Below, one piece after another: positions 18,239 through 26,920 of a DNA stretch of 31,047 bases. The translations under genes were made by a program, and so were the position numbers. Below the pieces are notes generated by a model that worked only from the letters and a program-made list of their open reading frames with translations, had not been told where the DNA came from and did not search any database. Source of the DNA: Nitrospinota bacterium (GTDB lineage: Bacteria; Nitrospinota; Nitrospinia; UBA9942; JAHJSF01); contig JAHJSF010000170.1 of assembly GCA_018830405.1 (NCBI GenBank), positions 1-31,047 on the forward strand, read 5' to 3'. Position 1 is the stretch's first letter, and each line of letters starts with the position of its first letter.

Positions 18239-18584
18239 CCGGAGGCTGCTCCTCCCCCTTCTTAGACGGAACGAACTTATATAGGGTTTCCCCCTCCTTG
18301 ACGAGACCCAGTTCCTCTCTGGCTACCTTTTCTACCTGAGAATCATATTCCTTAAAATCTATTACCTCAGATTCAAGTCTCTTGTTTTTCTTCTTGATTT
18401 CAACAATTTCACCTTTAAGTTCCTCTAATTTATCCTCCAACTCCCAGATCCTTACTATGCCGTCTTCTCTTACCAGACTGATAAGAATCATAAATATAAG
18501 GAATAGCATAGAAATTCCAAGGAAGATAACCGTTCCCCGCTTTCTGTTTTCCCACAGTCTTTTACCAATTTTGGCTATTTTCAT
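18222..18584 (-). CDS. ftsB: FtsB/DivIC-family septum formation initiator
   Basis: Small bitopic inner-membrane protein of the division machinery, expected to pair with FtsL and FtsQ. It has 120 residues (E. coli FtsB 103). A basic N terminus (MKIAKIGKRLWENRKR) precedes one membrane helix at residues 17-38, then a coiled coil at about 45-76 (LEDKLEELKGEIVEIKKKN) and the family motif EKVAREELGLVKEGETLYKF at 85-104. Its place 65 bases downstream of eno is a common bacterial arrangement. The last residues (ELHSK) and stop lie within an inverted-repeat element, so the tail may have been rewritten by repeat insertion. Confidence 0.88.
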   Translation of the reverse strand: MKIAKIGKRLWENRKRGTVIFLGISMLFLIFMILISLVREDGIVRIWELEDKLEELKGEIVEIKKKNKRLESEVIDFKEYDSQVEKVAREELGLVKEGETLYKFVPSKKGEEQPPELHSK

Positions 18585-18601
18585 GACTCTTCAGCCTATC
18601 C

Positions 18602-18633
18602 TAATTTAGCCCCAAAATAGGTCCCCTAAATTA
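18602..18633 (-). other. Inverted repeat between eno and ftsB
   Basis: TAATTTAG at 18602-18609 and CTAAATTA at 18626-18633 form an 8-base inverted repeat with a 16-base loop in the 65-base eno-ftsB gap. On the minus strand the upstream arm overlaps a TATAAT hexamer, but no matching -35 box is seen at 16-18 bases. It may be an mRNA hairpin or an operator. The evidence is symmetry only. Confidence 0.3.
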
Positions 18634-18649
18634 TAGAAAGGAATTCTTG

Positions 18650-19951
<1,302 letters not shown>

Positions 19952-19985
19952 TTACGGTTGGCTCCCCTTAATGGGGGCATTGGTT

Positions 19986-20013
19986 ATTATACAGAGCGAC
20001 ATAAATTTGTATA
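19986..20013 (-). promoter_or_regulatory. Candidate eno promoter across the MITE edge
   Basis: On the minus strand TATACA (20013-20008) is followed after 16 bases by TATAAT (19991-19986). The -10 box straddles the junction between the MITE-like element and host DNA, and the -35 box lies inside the element. It lies about 50 bases upstream of the eno start, giving a leader of roughly 40 bases. The -10 is perfect and the -35 matches 4 of 6. Activity is inferred only. Confidence 0.45.
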
Positions 20014-20112
20014 CCTTCGTTTATCCTCGGCTCATCGTTACGGCGTATGTTTAATACGCCTCACTCTTCGCCTTCGTCGCGCCTCGGTCTACTTTTTTTG
20101 TCGCTCTGTATA
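19988..20112. mobile_element. 125-bp MITE-like element with 14-bp terminal inverted repeats
   Basis: Perfect 14-base ends TATACAGAGCGACA (19988-20001) and TGTCGCTCTGTATA (20099-20112). The outermost TA on both sides fits the TA target duplication of the IS630/Tc1-mariner type. Inside are two direct copies of CCTTCGTnnnnCCTCGG (20014-20030 and 20071-20087, differing only in the 4-base spacer) and a central 7-base stem GGCGTAT/ATACGCC with a 5-base loop (20042-20060). There is no coding potential. It sits between hemL and eno. Mobilisation by a transposase elsewhere is inferred. Confidence 0.7.
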
Positions 20113-20133
20113 GAAAACGTCTTGCACTGAAAA

Positions 20134-21423
20134 TCAAGCTGTTACTCCTTTAAAGGCTTTTTTGGCTGCCTCAATAGTCCTGTCAATATCATTACCCGTG
20201 TGGGCCGAGGAAACAAAATAAGACTCAAAGGGGGAGGGGGGTAGATATATCCCTTCATCCAGCATAAGGTGAAACCACTCCCTAAATTGGGCCACATTTG
20301 TCCCTTGGGCATCGGCGTAATTCCTGACTTCTTTATCCGTAAAGAATATGGAGAACATTGAGCCTGCCTCGGGAAGGTATATCGGGATACCCGCCTTGGC
20401 GGCCCCTTCTCTAATCCCGGCCGTTAGCTTTTTTGTTTTTGCTTCAAGTTTTGGGTAGAAGTCATTATCCTTGGCAATTACCTCCAGTGTGGCCAATCCG
20501 GCCGCCATGGCTACAGGGTTCCCCGATAGTGTCCCTGCCTGATAGACCGCTCCCTCAGGGGCAACCATAGACATTATGTCCCTTCTCCCTCCGTAGGCCC
20601 CGACAGGGAGTCCCCCTCCTATAATCTTGCCGAGGCAGGTCAGGTCCGGCTTTATGTTGAAGATGGTTTGGGCCCCTCCATAGGCGACCCTGAAACCGGT
20701 CATTACCTCATCTACAATCAGAAGTGTTCCCTGTTCCTCTGTTACCTTTCTAACGGCCTCAAGAAAACCTTCTATAGGCCTTATAACCCCGGCATTGCCC
20801 ACTATCGGCTCTATTATTACAGCGGCTATACTATCCCCCTCCTTCTCCATTATCTTTGTCAGGGCATCAATGTCGTTGTAGGGAAGGCTTGTAGTGTATT
20901 TGGCAAAATCTTTTGGAACGCCAAGGCTGTCCGGTATTCCGAGTGTGGCCCCGCCGGAACCAACCTTAACGAGGAGGGAATCGGCATGGCCGTGGTAACA
21001 CCCGTCAAACTTGATGATGCGGTCTCTGTTGGTGTAGGCCCTGGCCAAACGGATGGCGCTCATGGCTGCCTCGGTTCCTGAGTTGACCATTCTGACCATC
21101 TCTATGGATGGAACGGCTTTAACTATTTTAGAGGCCAGGGCTACCTCAAGAGGGGAGGGGGCACCAAAACTGCTCCCCTTGGCTACCGCTTCATTTATAG
21201 CCTTTGTTACATGCTTATTGGCGTGTCCCACAATCATCGGCCCCCAAGAGCCGACGTAGTCTATATACTCCTTACCGTCGACATCAAACATCTTCGAACC
21301 TTTGGCCCTATCTATGAAGATAGGGTTTCCTCCGACAGATTTAAAGGCCCTGACAGGGGAGTTTACCCCGCCGGGGATAAGGATCCTTCCTTCTCTGAAT
21401 ATGTTGTCTGATATTATCCCCAT
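20134..21423 (-). CDS. hemL: Glutamate-1-semialdehyde 2,1-aminomutase
   Basis: Second step of C5-pathway tetrapyrrole synthesis: glutamate-1-semialdehyde to 5-aminolevulinate, using pyridoxal phosphate. It has 429 residues (E. coli 426). The N terminus GGVNSPVRAFKSVGG, the NSGTEAAMSAIRLAR motif (114-128), the VDEVMTGFR phosphate-binding aspartate region and the Schiff-base lysine K266 in LGKIIGGGLPVGAYGG distinguish it from other class-III aminotransferases. Its start is only 5 bases after the mtnP stop, so the two are co-transcribed; hemA and other haem genes are not in the window. Confidence 0.97.
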   Translation of the reverse strand: MGIISDNIFREGRILIPGGVNSPVRAFKSVGGNPIFIDRAKGSKMFDVDGKEYIDYVGSWGPMIVGHANKHVTKAINEAVAKGSSFGAPSPLEVALASKIVKAVPSIEMVRMVNSGTEAAMSAIRLARAYTNRDRIIKFDGCYHGHADSLLVKVGSGGATLGIPDSLGVPKDFAKYTTSLPYNDIDALTKIMEKEGDSIAAVIIEPIVGNAGVIRPIEGFLEAVRKVTEEQGTLLIVDEVMTGFRVAYGGAQTIFNIKPDLTCLGKIIGGGLPVGAYGGRRDIMSMVAPEGAVYQAGTLSGNPVAMAAGLATLEVIAKDNDFYPKLEAKTKKLTAGIREGAAKAGIPIYLPEAGSMFSIFFTDKEVRNYADAQGTNVAQFREWFHLMLDEGIYLPPSPFESYFVSSAHTGNDIDRTIEAAKKAFKGVTA

Positions 21424-21428
21424 TAGGC

Positions 21429-22292
21429 CTACTGTATATATTTATCTATGATCGGTTTGAGGGCCTTTTTTGTCTCTTCCGGTATAACGCTTGGATTGGT
21501 TACAATAGCGTTTTGCATGGCGCTGCTACAGCCGCAATCCCTTTTAGGGGTGATGTTGGATACAACCTTTCTGATCAGTTCTTTGGCGGTAGAGGTATTC
21601 TTCTGAATAATCTTTATGATGGCATCTGCGGTAACATCTTCCTCGGAGACGTGCCAGCAATCATAGTCGGTTGAGAGGGCGACCGTGGCGTAGCATATTT
21701 CTGCCTCGCGGGCCAGTTTGGCCTCGGTAGCGTTGGTCATTCCTATGATATCTATCCCCCAATCCCTATATAGATGAGATTCGGCTCGGCTTGAAAACTG
21801 CGGTCCCTCCATACATAGATATGTTCCCCCCTTATGCATAGTGGCCCCTACGGCCAGACCGGCTTCGTAGAGATTACTGCTAAGCTGGGGACAGATGGGG
21901 TCGGCCAAGGATACATGAGCCACAAAGCCATTTCCGGTAAAGGTTGATATTCTGTTTTTGGTTAGGTCGATAAATTGGTTAGGTATGACGATATGTCCTG
22001 GGGCAATATTCTCCTTCATGCTTCCTACGGCACTAACGGAAATTATATGGGTAACCCCCAAGACCTTCATCCCGTATATATTGGCGCGATAGTTTATCTC
22101 TCCTGGAAGCAACCTGTGTCCTATCCCGTGTCTGGGAAGAAAGACCATATCGGCGCCATTCAACTTACCGGTTATATATTTATCTGAAGGAGAACCGAAG
22201 GGGGTCTTAATTTCCTCTTTCTTTATATCCGATAGCCCCTCCATCTCATAGAGACCGCTGCCGCCTATAATTCCTATGCGCATATCAGGCAT
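21429..22292 (-). CDS. mtnP: S-methyl-5'-thioadenosine phosphorylase
   Basis: Phosphorolysis of 5'-methylthioadenosine to adenine and 5-methylthioribose-1-phosphate. It has 287 residues. The phosphate loop GGSGLY is at 10-15, RHG at 54-56, MEGPQFSSRAES at 161-172, GMTNATEA at 184-191 and DYDCW at 219-223. Aspartates in the last motif are typical of 6-aminopurine-specific MTAP, in place of the Asn seen in inosine/guanosine phosphorylases, though a methylthioinosine preference cannot be excluded. GGGAGGG lies 6 bases before the ATG, favouring the start at 22292. A C-terminal cysteine pair (DCGCSSAM) recalls archaeal and thermophilic MTAPs. Confidence 0.92.
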   Translation of the reverse strand: MPDMRIGIIGGSGLYEMEGLSDIKKEEIKTPFGSPSDKYITGKLNGADMVFLPRHGIGHRLLPGEINYRANIYGMKVLGVTHIISVSAVGSMKENIAPGHIVIPNQFIDLTKNRISTFTGNGFVAHVSLADPICPQLSSNLYEAGLAVGATMHKGGTYLCMEGPQFSSRAESHLYRDWGIDIIGMTNATEAKLAREAEICYATVALSTDYDCWHVSEEDVTADAIIKIIQKNTSTAKELIRKVVSNITPKRDCGCSSAMQNAIVTNPSVIPEETKKALKPIIDKYIQ

Positions 22293-22328
22293 GGTATTCC
22301 CTCCCTATATTTTTTTGTTTATATTTGT

Positions 22329-22457
22329 TTATTGTTTTCTCTCTATCCTTTTGACATCCTCAGGGGGTATGGGATCCCCTTTTACCCCGCAGGATGATAG
22401 CAGAATGGATGATATAGCCAAGGCGACAAAGAGGATGGATATAGATCTTTTATTCAC
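22329..22457 (-). CDS. Small LptM-like lipoprotein, 42 residues, GTG start
   Basis: A short frame after argH, read on the minus strand. The GTG at 22457 gives MNKRSISILFVALAISSIL, then the lipobox LSSC with the lipidated cysteine at residue 23, then GVKGDPIPPEDVKRIERKQ and a TAA at 22329. The form of short signal peptide, C-G-x-K-G-x-P-x-P-P and end matches the small lipoprotein often found in the argH/lysA neighbourhood of Gram-negative bacteria (LptM/YifL-like, a partner of LptD in E. coli). AAGGGGA lies about 4 bases upstream inside argH, and the genes overlap by 8 bases. Function in outer-membrane assembly is inferred from the family pattern. Confidence 0.85.
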   Translation of the reverse strand: MNKRSISILFVALAISSILLSSCGVKGDPIPPEDVKRIERKQ

Positions 22458-23832
22458 ACTTCTTCCCCTTCTTGGCCAGAAGTCTCAATCTTGAAGAGAC
22501 CTGTAGGGGAGATGTGCTGCCGATGTCGTTCTTGTTATTGACCGAATTATCCACCTTAATAAAATCAAAAATCTTTTCATCAAAGAGTTCGGAGAACTTG
22601 GTTAGTTCGGTCAGGGTCAGTTCTTCAAGCCTTCTCCCCTTACCGATGCAGTAATTTACAACGGAGCCGGTTATTTCATGGGCATCTCTGAAGGGGAGTC
22701 CCTTCATTGCCAGATAGTCGGCCATATCGACAGCGGTCATATATCCCCCCAGTATCACCACAGCCAGTCTTTCCTTGTTAACCTTTATATGGCCAATCAT
22801 AGAGGCGTAGATTGCTAAGGACCCCTTTATGGTATCCACCGTATCGAACAGCTGTTCTTTATCTTCCTGTAGATCCTTATTGTAGGCGAGGGGGAGAGAC
22901 TTCATGGTGGTTAGCACCGACATTAAAGAGCCGTATACCCTCCCTGTTTTTCCTCTAACCAGTTCAGGGACATCGGGGTTTTTTTTCTGCGGCATAATAC
23001 TGCTACCTGTGCAGAAGGTCTCATCTATATCTATAAAGTTAAACTCTGACGATGACCAGATAATAATCTCTTCGCTTAGTCTGCTGAGGTGCATCATCGT
23101 GATGGAGGCGGCAGATAAAAACTCAATCACAAAGTCCCTATCACTTACACTGTCTATGCTGTTGGTGCTTACCTTTGGAAAATTGAGCAACTTGGCGGTA
23201 TATTTACGGTCTATCGGATAATTTGTACCGGCCAGTGCTGCAGAACCGAGAGGCAGGACATTGACCCTCTTGGCCAGCTCTTTAAAACGGGCCATGTCCC
23301 TATCCAGCATATCGTAGTAGGCGAGCATATGGTGTGAAATCAAAACGGGCTGGGCCATCTGCATATGTGTATAGCCCGGCATTATAATCCCGAAGTTTGC
23401 CCTGGCAAAGGCGGTAATGGCATCCTGAAGGAGCTCAATAAGCGAGATGACATTGTCTGTTTCATGCCTTAGGTAGAGACGCATGTCGAGAGCAATTTGG
23501 TCGTTTCGGCTTCTGGCTGTATGGAGCTTCCCCCCTTCCGGTCCGATCCTCTCTATAAGGCTCTTCTCGATATTCATATGAATATCTTCAAGGGCTACGC
23601 TAAATTCAAATTTTCCCGATTCTATATCGGCTAGAATTTCCTTTAATCCCTTTATTATCTTATCCGATTCCTTTTGCTTGATTATGCCGCAGTGGGCCAA
23701 CATGTTGCAATGGGCAATACTCCCCTCAATATCATACCGATAGAGTCTCTTGTCAAAGTTGATTGATGCGGTAAACTCCTCTACACAACAATCGGTTGCC
23801 TTGTTGAATCTCCCCTCCCATGCTTTCTTCAT
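22450..23832 (-). CDS. argH: Argininosuccinate lyase
   Basis: Last step of arginine synthesis: argininosuccinate to arginine and fumarate. It has 460 residues (E. coli 457). The fumarase/aspartase-superfamily signature GSSIMPQKKNPD is at residues 276-287 with the catalytic serine. T155-H156 in GYTHMQ and HTARSRNDQ near 104-112 are also diagnostic. The start MKKAWEGRF is canonical. It is preceded by a 51-base gap after the beta-helix/TPR gene; argG and other arg genes are not nearby. Confidence 0.97.
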   Translation of the reverse strand: MKKAWEGRFNKATDCCVEEFTASINFDKRLYRYDIEGSIAHCNMLAHCGIIKQKESDKIIKGLKEILADIESGKFEFSVALEDIHMNIEKSLIERIGPEGGKLHTARSRNDQIALDMRLYLRHETDNVISLIELLQDAITAFARANFGIIMPGYTHMQMAQPVLISHHMLAYYDMLDRDMARFKELAKRVNVLPLGSAALAGTNYPIDRKYTAKLLNFPKVSTNSIDSVSDRDFVIEFLSAASITMMHLSRLSEEIIIWSSSEFNFIDIDETFCTGSSIMPQKKNPDVPELVRGKTGRVYGSLMSVLTTMKSLPLAYNKDLQEDKEQLFDTVDTIKGSLAIYASMIGHIKVNKERLAVVILGGYMTAVDMADYLAMKGLPFRDAHEITGSVVNYCIGKGRRLEELTLTELTKFSELFDEKIFDFIKVDNSVNNKNDIGSTSPLQVSSRLRLLAKKGKKCE

Positions 23833-23883
23833 CGATACAGTCCTATGTTATTCCAGAAAATTAAACCAAGTTGATATTATAAT

Positions 23884-25338
23884 CTATTTTTCTTCCTGAT
23901 TATCGCTATTTTTCTCCAACTCGGTCTCAATTTTTTCCAGCATCTTTTTCCCCTTCTCACTTTTGCTGTTTATGGCCATCGCCTTTTTTATCTCCTCTTG
24001 GGCCAGGGAATACTCTTTAAGGCTCCAATAGGTTTCTCCTAGGGCGAGGTGAAAATCAGGGTTATCAGGTTCCAGGGAGACTGCCTTAGCATAGGCATCC
24101 TTGGCCAGCTCTAATTTTCTCATTCTCTCGAATATCTTACCCAACTGATAGTAGGGGAGGGAATAGTCACTTTTCAGTTCAGCAGACCGATTAAATTCAA
24201 CAATCGCCTGGTCATACTCCCCCTTATTTTTGTAGGTCATCCCTGCCTCGTAGTGTGTCTGGTACAAACCTTCGTCATTTTGTATGACTGTTTGTGCCGG
24301 CTCTTCTTCCAACTTGGTAAAGAGGAGGGAGGCAGGGAGAGCTCCGATCCTTTTTTCTCCCCTCAGGGCCGGAGATTTGTCATCAAGATTGTAATTGGTA
24401 TCGAATAGAGGATTGGCAACCAGATCTCCGGCCCCTTTGCTGAGGCCGCTGTAGTTCTCAAGATTCCCCCAAAACAGGTTATTGGTGGTGGAAATACCCA
24501 TTTTATTTTGATCCCCGTTCCCTTTTATTCCCGTGTTGTTCCTGTATAGGATGTTATTGCTTATCTCCCCCTTGGCGGTTGGTTCGAGAAAGATACCAGC
24601 CTTTGTATTACCGGCTATAGTGTTATTTGAGGCTTGGCAGATGGCGTCCTTTATCCAGATACCGTTAAATATATTGCCTATAATGAGGTTATTTTGGAGT
24701 GACACCTTTCCCCCCTCCCTAACCAAAACACCTCCGGTTTGGTTTTCATTTATGTAACTATCCTTGATTGAGGCCTCCCCTTTCTCCTTTATCTCAATGC
24801 CGAAAAAACCATTCCCTGAGATAAAACTCTTCTCTATAGATATTTTTGATCCGCTGGATAAGAGGCCGCTCCCTCTGTTTCCCTTAATGAGAGAATATTT
24901 TATATTTACCTCACTACCATTTTTGGCCTCAATCGCCGAAAGGGGTGATCCATATAAGAGAGTATTTGAGATTGAAATCTTGGATGCGGTTAGGAGTATA
25001 AGGGGGATATTTTTGTTTCTGCCGGAGCTTATACTTAGGCCGCTTAGGGTAACATCTTCTAAACCTTGGCCGTATATAACTGGCCTATCGCCGTCTCCCT
25101 CTATTCTGGACAAACCACTACCTCGTCCCCTTAGTGCTATGCCACTCTTGAGGATTAGGTTTTCCTTGTAAAGTCCGTCCGCTATGACTACGGTGTCCCC
25201 GGGCATGGCCGCATTTATAGCGGCCTGTATAGTTGCGTGTCCACTACTCCCTCTTCGGTCAACAGCTATTACCCCCCCGTTGGCCTGAGCGACTGTAACC
25301 AAGATTAGAAAGATGACAAGGATACTTTTTTTAATCAT
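23884..25338 (-). CDS. Exported right-handed beta-helix protein with C-terminal TPR domain
   Basis: Unknown specific function. It has 484 residues. There is a Sec signal peptide at about 1-20 (MIKKSILVIFLILVTVAQA). A NosD/DUF1565-like parallel beta-helix follows at about 30-335: it begins HATIQAAINAAMPGDTVVIADG and repeats rungs such as NNLIIGNIFNGIWIKD and NNTIAGNTKAGIFLEP. A charged linker then leads to three TPR units at about 360-393, 394-427 and 428-461. The tail is Glu/Asn-rich. It probably acts in the periplasm or on the cell surface as a glycan-binding or scaffold protein. Its position between gltA-like and argH gives no pathway clue. No clear Shine-Dalgarno sequence precedes the ATG. 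Confidence 0.85.
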   Translation of the reverse strand: MIKKSILVIFLILVTVAQANGGVIAVDRRGSSGHATIQAAINAAMPGDTVVIADGLYKENLILKSGIALRGRGSGLSRIEGDGDRPVIYGQGLEDVTLSGLSISSGRNKNIPLILLTASKISISNTLLYGSPLSAIEAKNGSEVNIKYSLIKGNRGSGLLSSGSKISIEKSFISGNGFFGIEIKEKGEASIKDSYINENQTGGVLVREGGKVSLQNNLIIGNIFNGIWIKDAICQASNNTIAGNTKAGIFLEPTAKGEISNNILYRNNTGIKGNGDQNKMGISTTNNLFWGNLENYSGLSKGAGDLVANPLFDTNYNLDDKSPALRGEKRIGALPASLLFTKLEEEPAQTVIQNDEGLYQTHYEAGMTYKNKGEYDQAIVEFNRSAELKSDYSLPYYQLGKIFERMRKLELAKDAYAKAVSLEPDNPDFHLALGETYWSLKEYSLAQEEIKKAMAINSKSEKGKKMLEKIETELEKNSDNQEEK

Positions 25339-25401
25339 AAAATAGACACTACTTATTTGTCGGCATCTTATCTGTTGAAAGAAATTTGCCCGGCAGGGGT
25401 A

Positions 25402-26811
25402 TTACAGGCCGCCTAAGTATTCGTTGATCGAAGATGCCGCGTTTCTCCCCGCCCCCATGGCCAGGATAACGGTAGCTGCGCCGGTGACTATATCCCCTCC
25501 GGCGAATACCCCCTTTTTGGTGGTACGGCAGTTTTCTTCCGATTCAACATTGATATAACCCCATTTATTTGTCTCAAGACCGGTGGTGGTTTGAGCGACA
25601 ATAGGGTTGGCATTGGTTCCTATGGCGACTATTATAGCATCTATGTCCAGCCTAAACTCTGACCCCTCTATCGGGACAGGTCTTCTCCGTCCCGAGCTGT
25701 CTGGTTCTCCCAAGGCCATTTTAATACACTCAAGACCCTTGACGGAACCGCTTTCATCCCCAATAACCCTGACAGGGGCGGTTAGGAGATGAAACTCGAT
25801 CCCCTCCTCCTCGGCATGTTCAATCTCCTCTTTCCTAGCCGGCATCTCGTCCTTTGAGCGTCTATAGAGAATGTAGGCATTTTCGGCCCCTAGACGTTTG
25901 GCCGTCCTGACCGAATCCATAGCTGTGTTTCCACCGCCGACAACAGCCACTCTTTTGTATCTCTTCATCGGTGTGTCTGCTTCGGGGAACTTGTATCCCT
26001 TAAGGAGATTGGCCCGAGTTAAAAACTCGTTGGATGAGTAGACCCCATTAAGGTTTTCACCGGGGATGTTCATAAACTGGGGAAGTCCGGCTCCGTTGGC
26101 TAGGAAGACGGCACTGTAACCATCCTTCTCCATAAGTTCATCCACCGTTCTGATTCGGCCGATTACGTGGTTGAACCTAAACTCAACCCCTATTTTTTCA
26201 AGATGGTCTATCTCTCTCTGGACTATAGCCTTCGGGAGCCTAAACTCCGGTATTCCATAGACGAGAACCCCGCCGGCCTTGTGGAGGGCTTCAAAAACGG
26301 TAACCGAATGTCCCATCTTGGCCAAGTCTCCGGCACAGGCCAATCCGGCCGGCCCCGAGCCGACAATGGCCACCTTATATCCAGTTTTCTTGATCTCTTT
26401 AATGACCTCTTTTTCCTTGCAGTTGGCCGCGGTGTAATCGGCGGCAAACCTCTCCAATCTTCCTATGGCCACAGATTCCCCCTTCTTGGTCAGAACGCAC
26501 AGCTTTTCACACTGGTCCTCTTGGGGGCAGACCCGTCCGCATATCGCGGGGAGGAAGTTTTCCTCTTTAAGGACGCTATTGGCCTTGAAATGATTTCCTT
26601 CAGCTATCTCTTTTATGAAGGCCGGAATATTAATCCTGACCGGGCATCCCGCTATGCAAGGGGCTTTGCGGCACTGCAGGCATCTGTTGGCCTCTTTTAT
26701 GGCGGTTTCTTCCGAGTAGCCTAAGGTTACTTCTTCGAAATTACAGTTTCTTCTATTTGGGTCTTGTTCCGGCATATGTTGCCTGGGCAACTTTTCCATC
26801 TTGTCGGTCAT
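25402..26811 (-). CDS. gltA: NADPH-dependent glutamate synthase, homotetrameric type / small subunit-like
   Basis: Flavin and iron-sulfur oxidoreductase of the GltD/NfnB family. It has 469 residues. N-terminal cysteines C44, C47, C52, C56 and C91, C95, C101, C105 can hold two 4Fe-4S clusters. The FAD-binding GSGPAG is at 151-156 and the NAD(P)H-binding GGGNTA at 292-297. The C-terminal GVFAGGDIVTGAATVI is the second FAD signature. Length and N terminus match the TIGR01316-type glutamate synthase, but the family also includes NfnB and sulfide dehydrogenase subunits. No large glutamate synthase subunit and no NfnA-like partner are adjacent. AAGGATGG precedes the ATG. The gene is divergent from glnE. 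Confidence 0.85.
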   Translation of the reverse strand: MTDKMEKLPRQHMPEQDPNRRNCNFEEVTLGYSEETAIKEANRCLQCRKAPCIAGCPVRINIPAFIKEIAEGNHFKANSVLKEENFLPAICGRVCPQEDQCEKLCVLTKKGESVAIGRLERFAADYTAANCKEKEVIKEIKKTGYKVAIVGSGPAGLACAGDLAKMGHSVTVFEALHKAGGVLVYGIPEFRLPKAIVQREIDHLEKIGVEFRFNHVIGRIRTVDELMEKDGYSAVFLANGAGLPQFMNIPGENLNGVYSSNEFLTRANLLKGYKFPEADTPMKRYKRVAVVGGGNTAMDSVRTAKRLGAENAYILYRRSKDEMPARKEEIEHAEEEGIEFHLLTAPVRVIGDESGSVKGLECIKMALGEPDSSGRRRPVPIEGSEFRLDIDAIIVAIGTNANPIVAQTTTGLETNKWGYINVESEENCRTTKKGVFAGGDIVTGAATVILAMGAGRNAASSINEYLGGL

Positions 26812-26875
26812 TTATATCCATCCTTATTTGCTTGTTGTTGACTCTATTCTGTCGATAAAGATATCCAGTTGTTAT

Positions 26876-26904
26876 ATTATAGATAACCTGAGCGGAATTG
26901 CTAA
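26876..26904 (-). promoter_or_regulatory. Sigma70-like promoter for gltA and leftward genes
   Basis: On the minus strand TTAGCA (26904-26899) and a consensus TATAAT (26881-26876) are separated by exactly 17 bases. They lie 65 bases before the gltA start, in the 109-base divergent gap with glnE. The expected transcript would run through gltA, the beta-helix/TPR gene, argH, the lipoprotein, mtnP and hemL. No sigma54 (GG-N10-GC) motif was recognised here. Confidence 0.5.
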
Positions 26905-26920
26905 TATAAAATAAAGTATT

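Noticed and set aside
20668-21081. 137-residue plus-strand open frame inside hemL
   Set aside because: Antisense to the intact hemL gene; composition reflects the reverse of conserved hemL codons.
26167-26724. 185-residue plus-strand open frame inside the glutamate synthase gene
   Set aside because: Antisense to a well-supported oxidoreductase with conserved cysteine and nucleotide-binding motifs; no independent support.
26838-26866. Plus-strand promoter for glnE using TTGACT at 26838
   Set aside because: The hexamer 17 bases downstream is ATATCC, a poor -10 box, so the evidence is insufficient.
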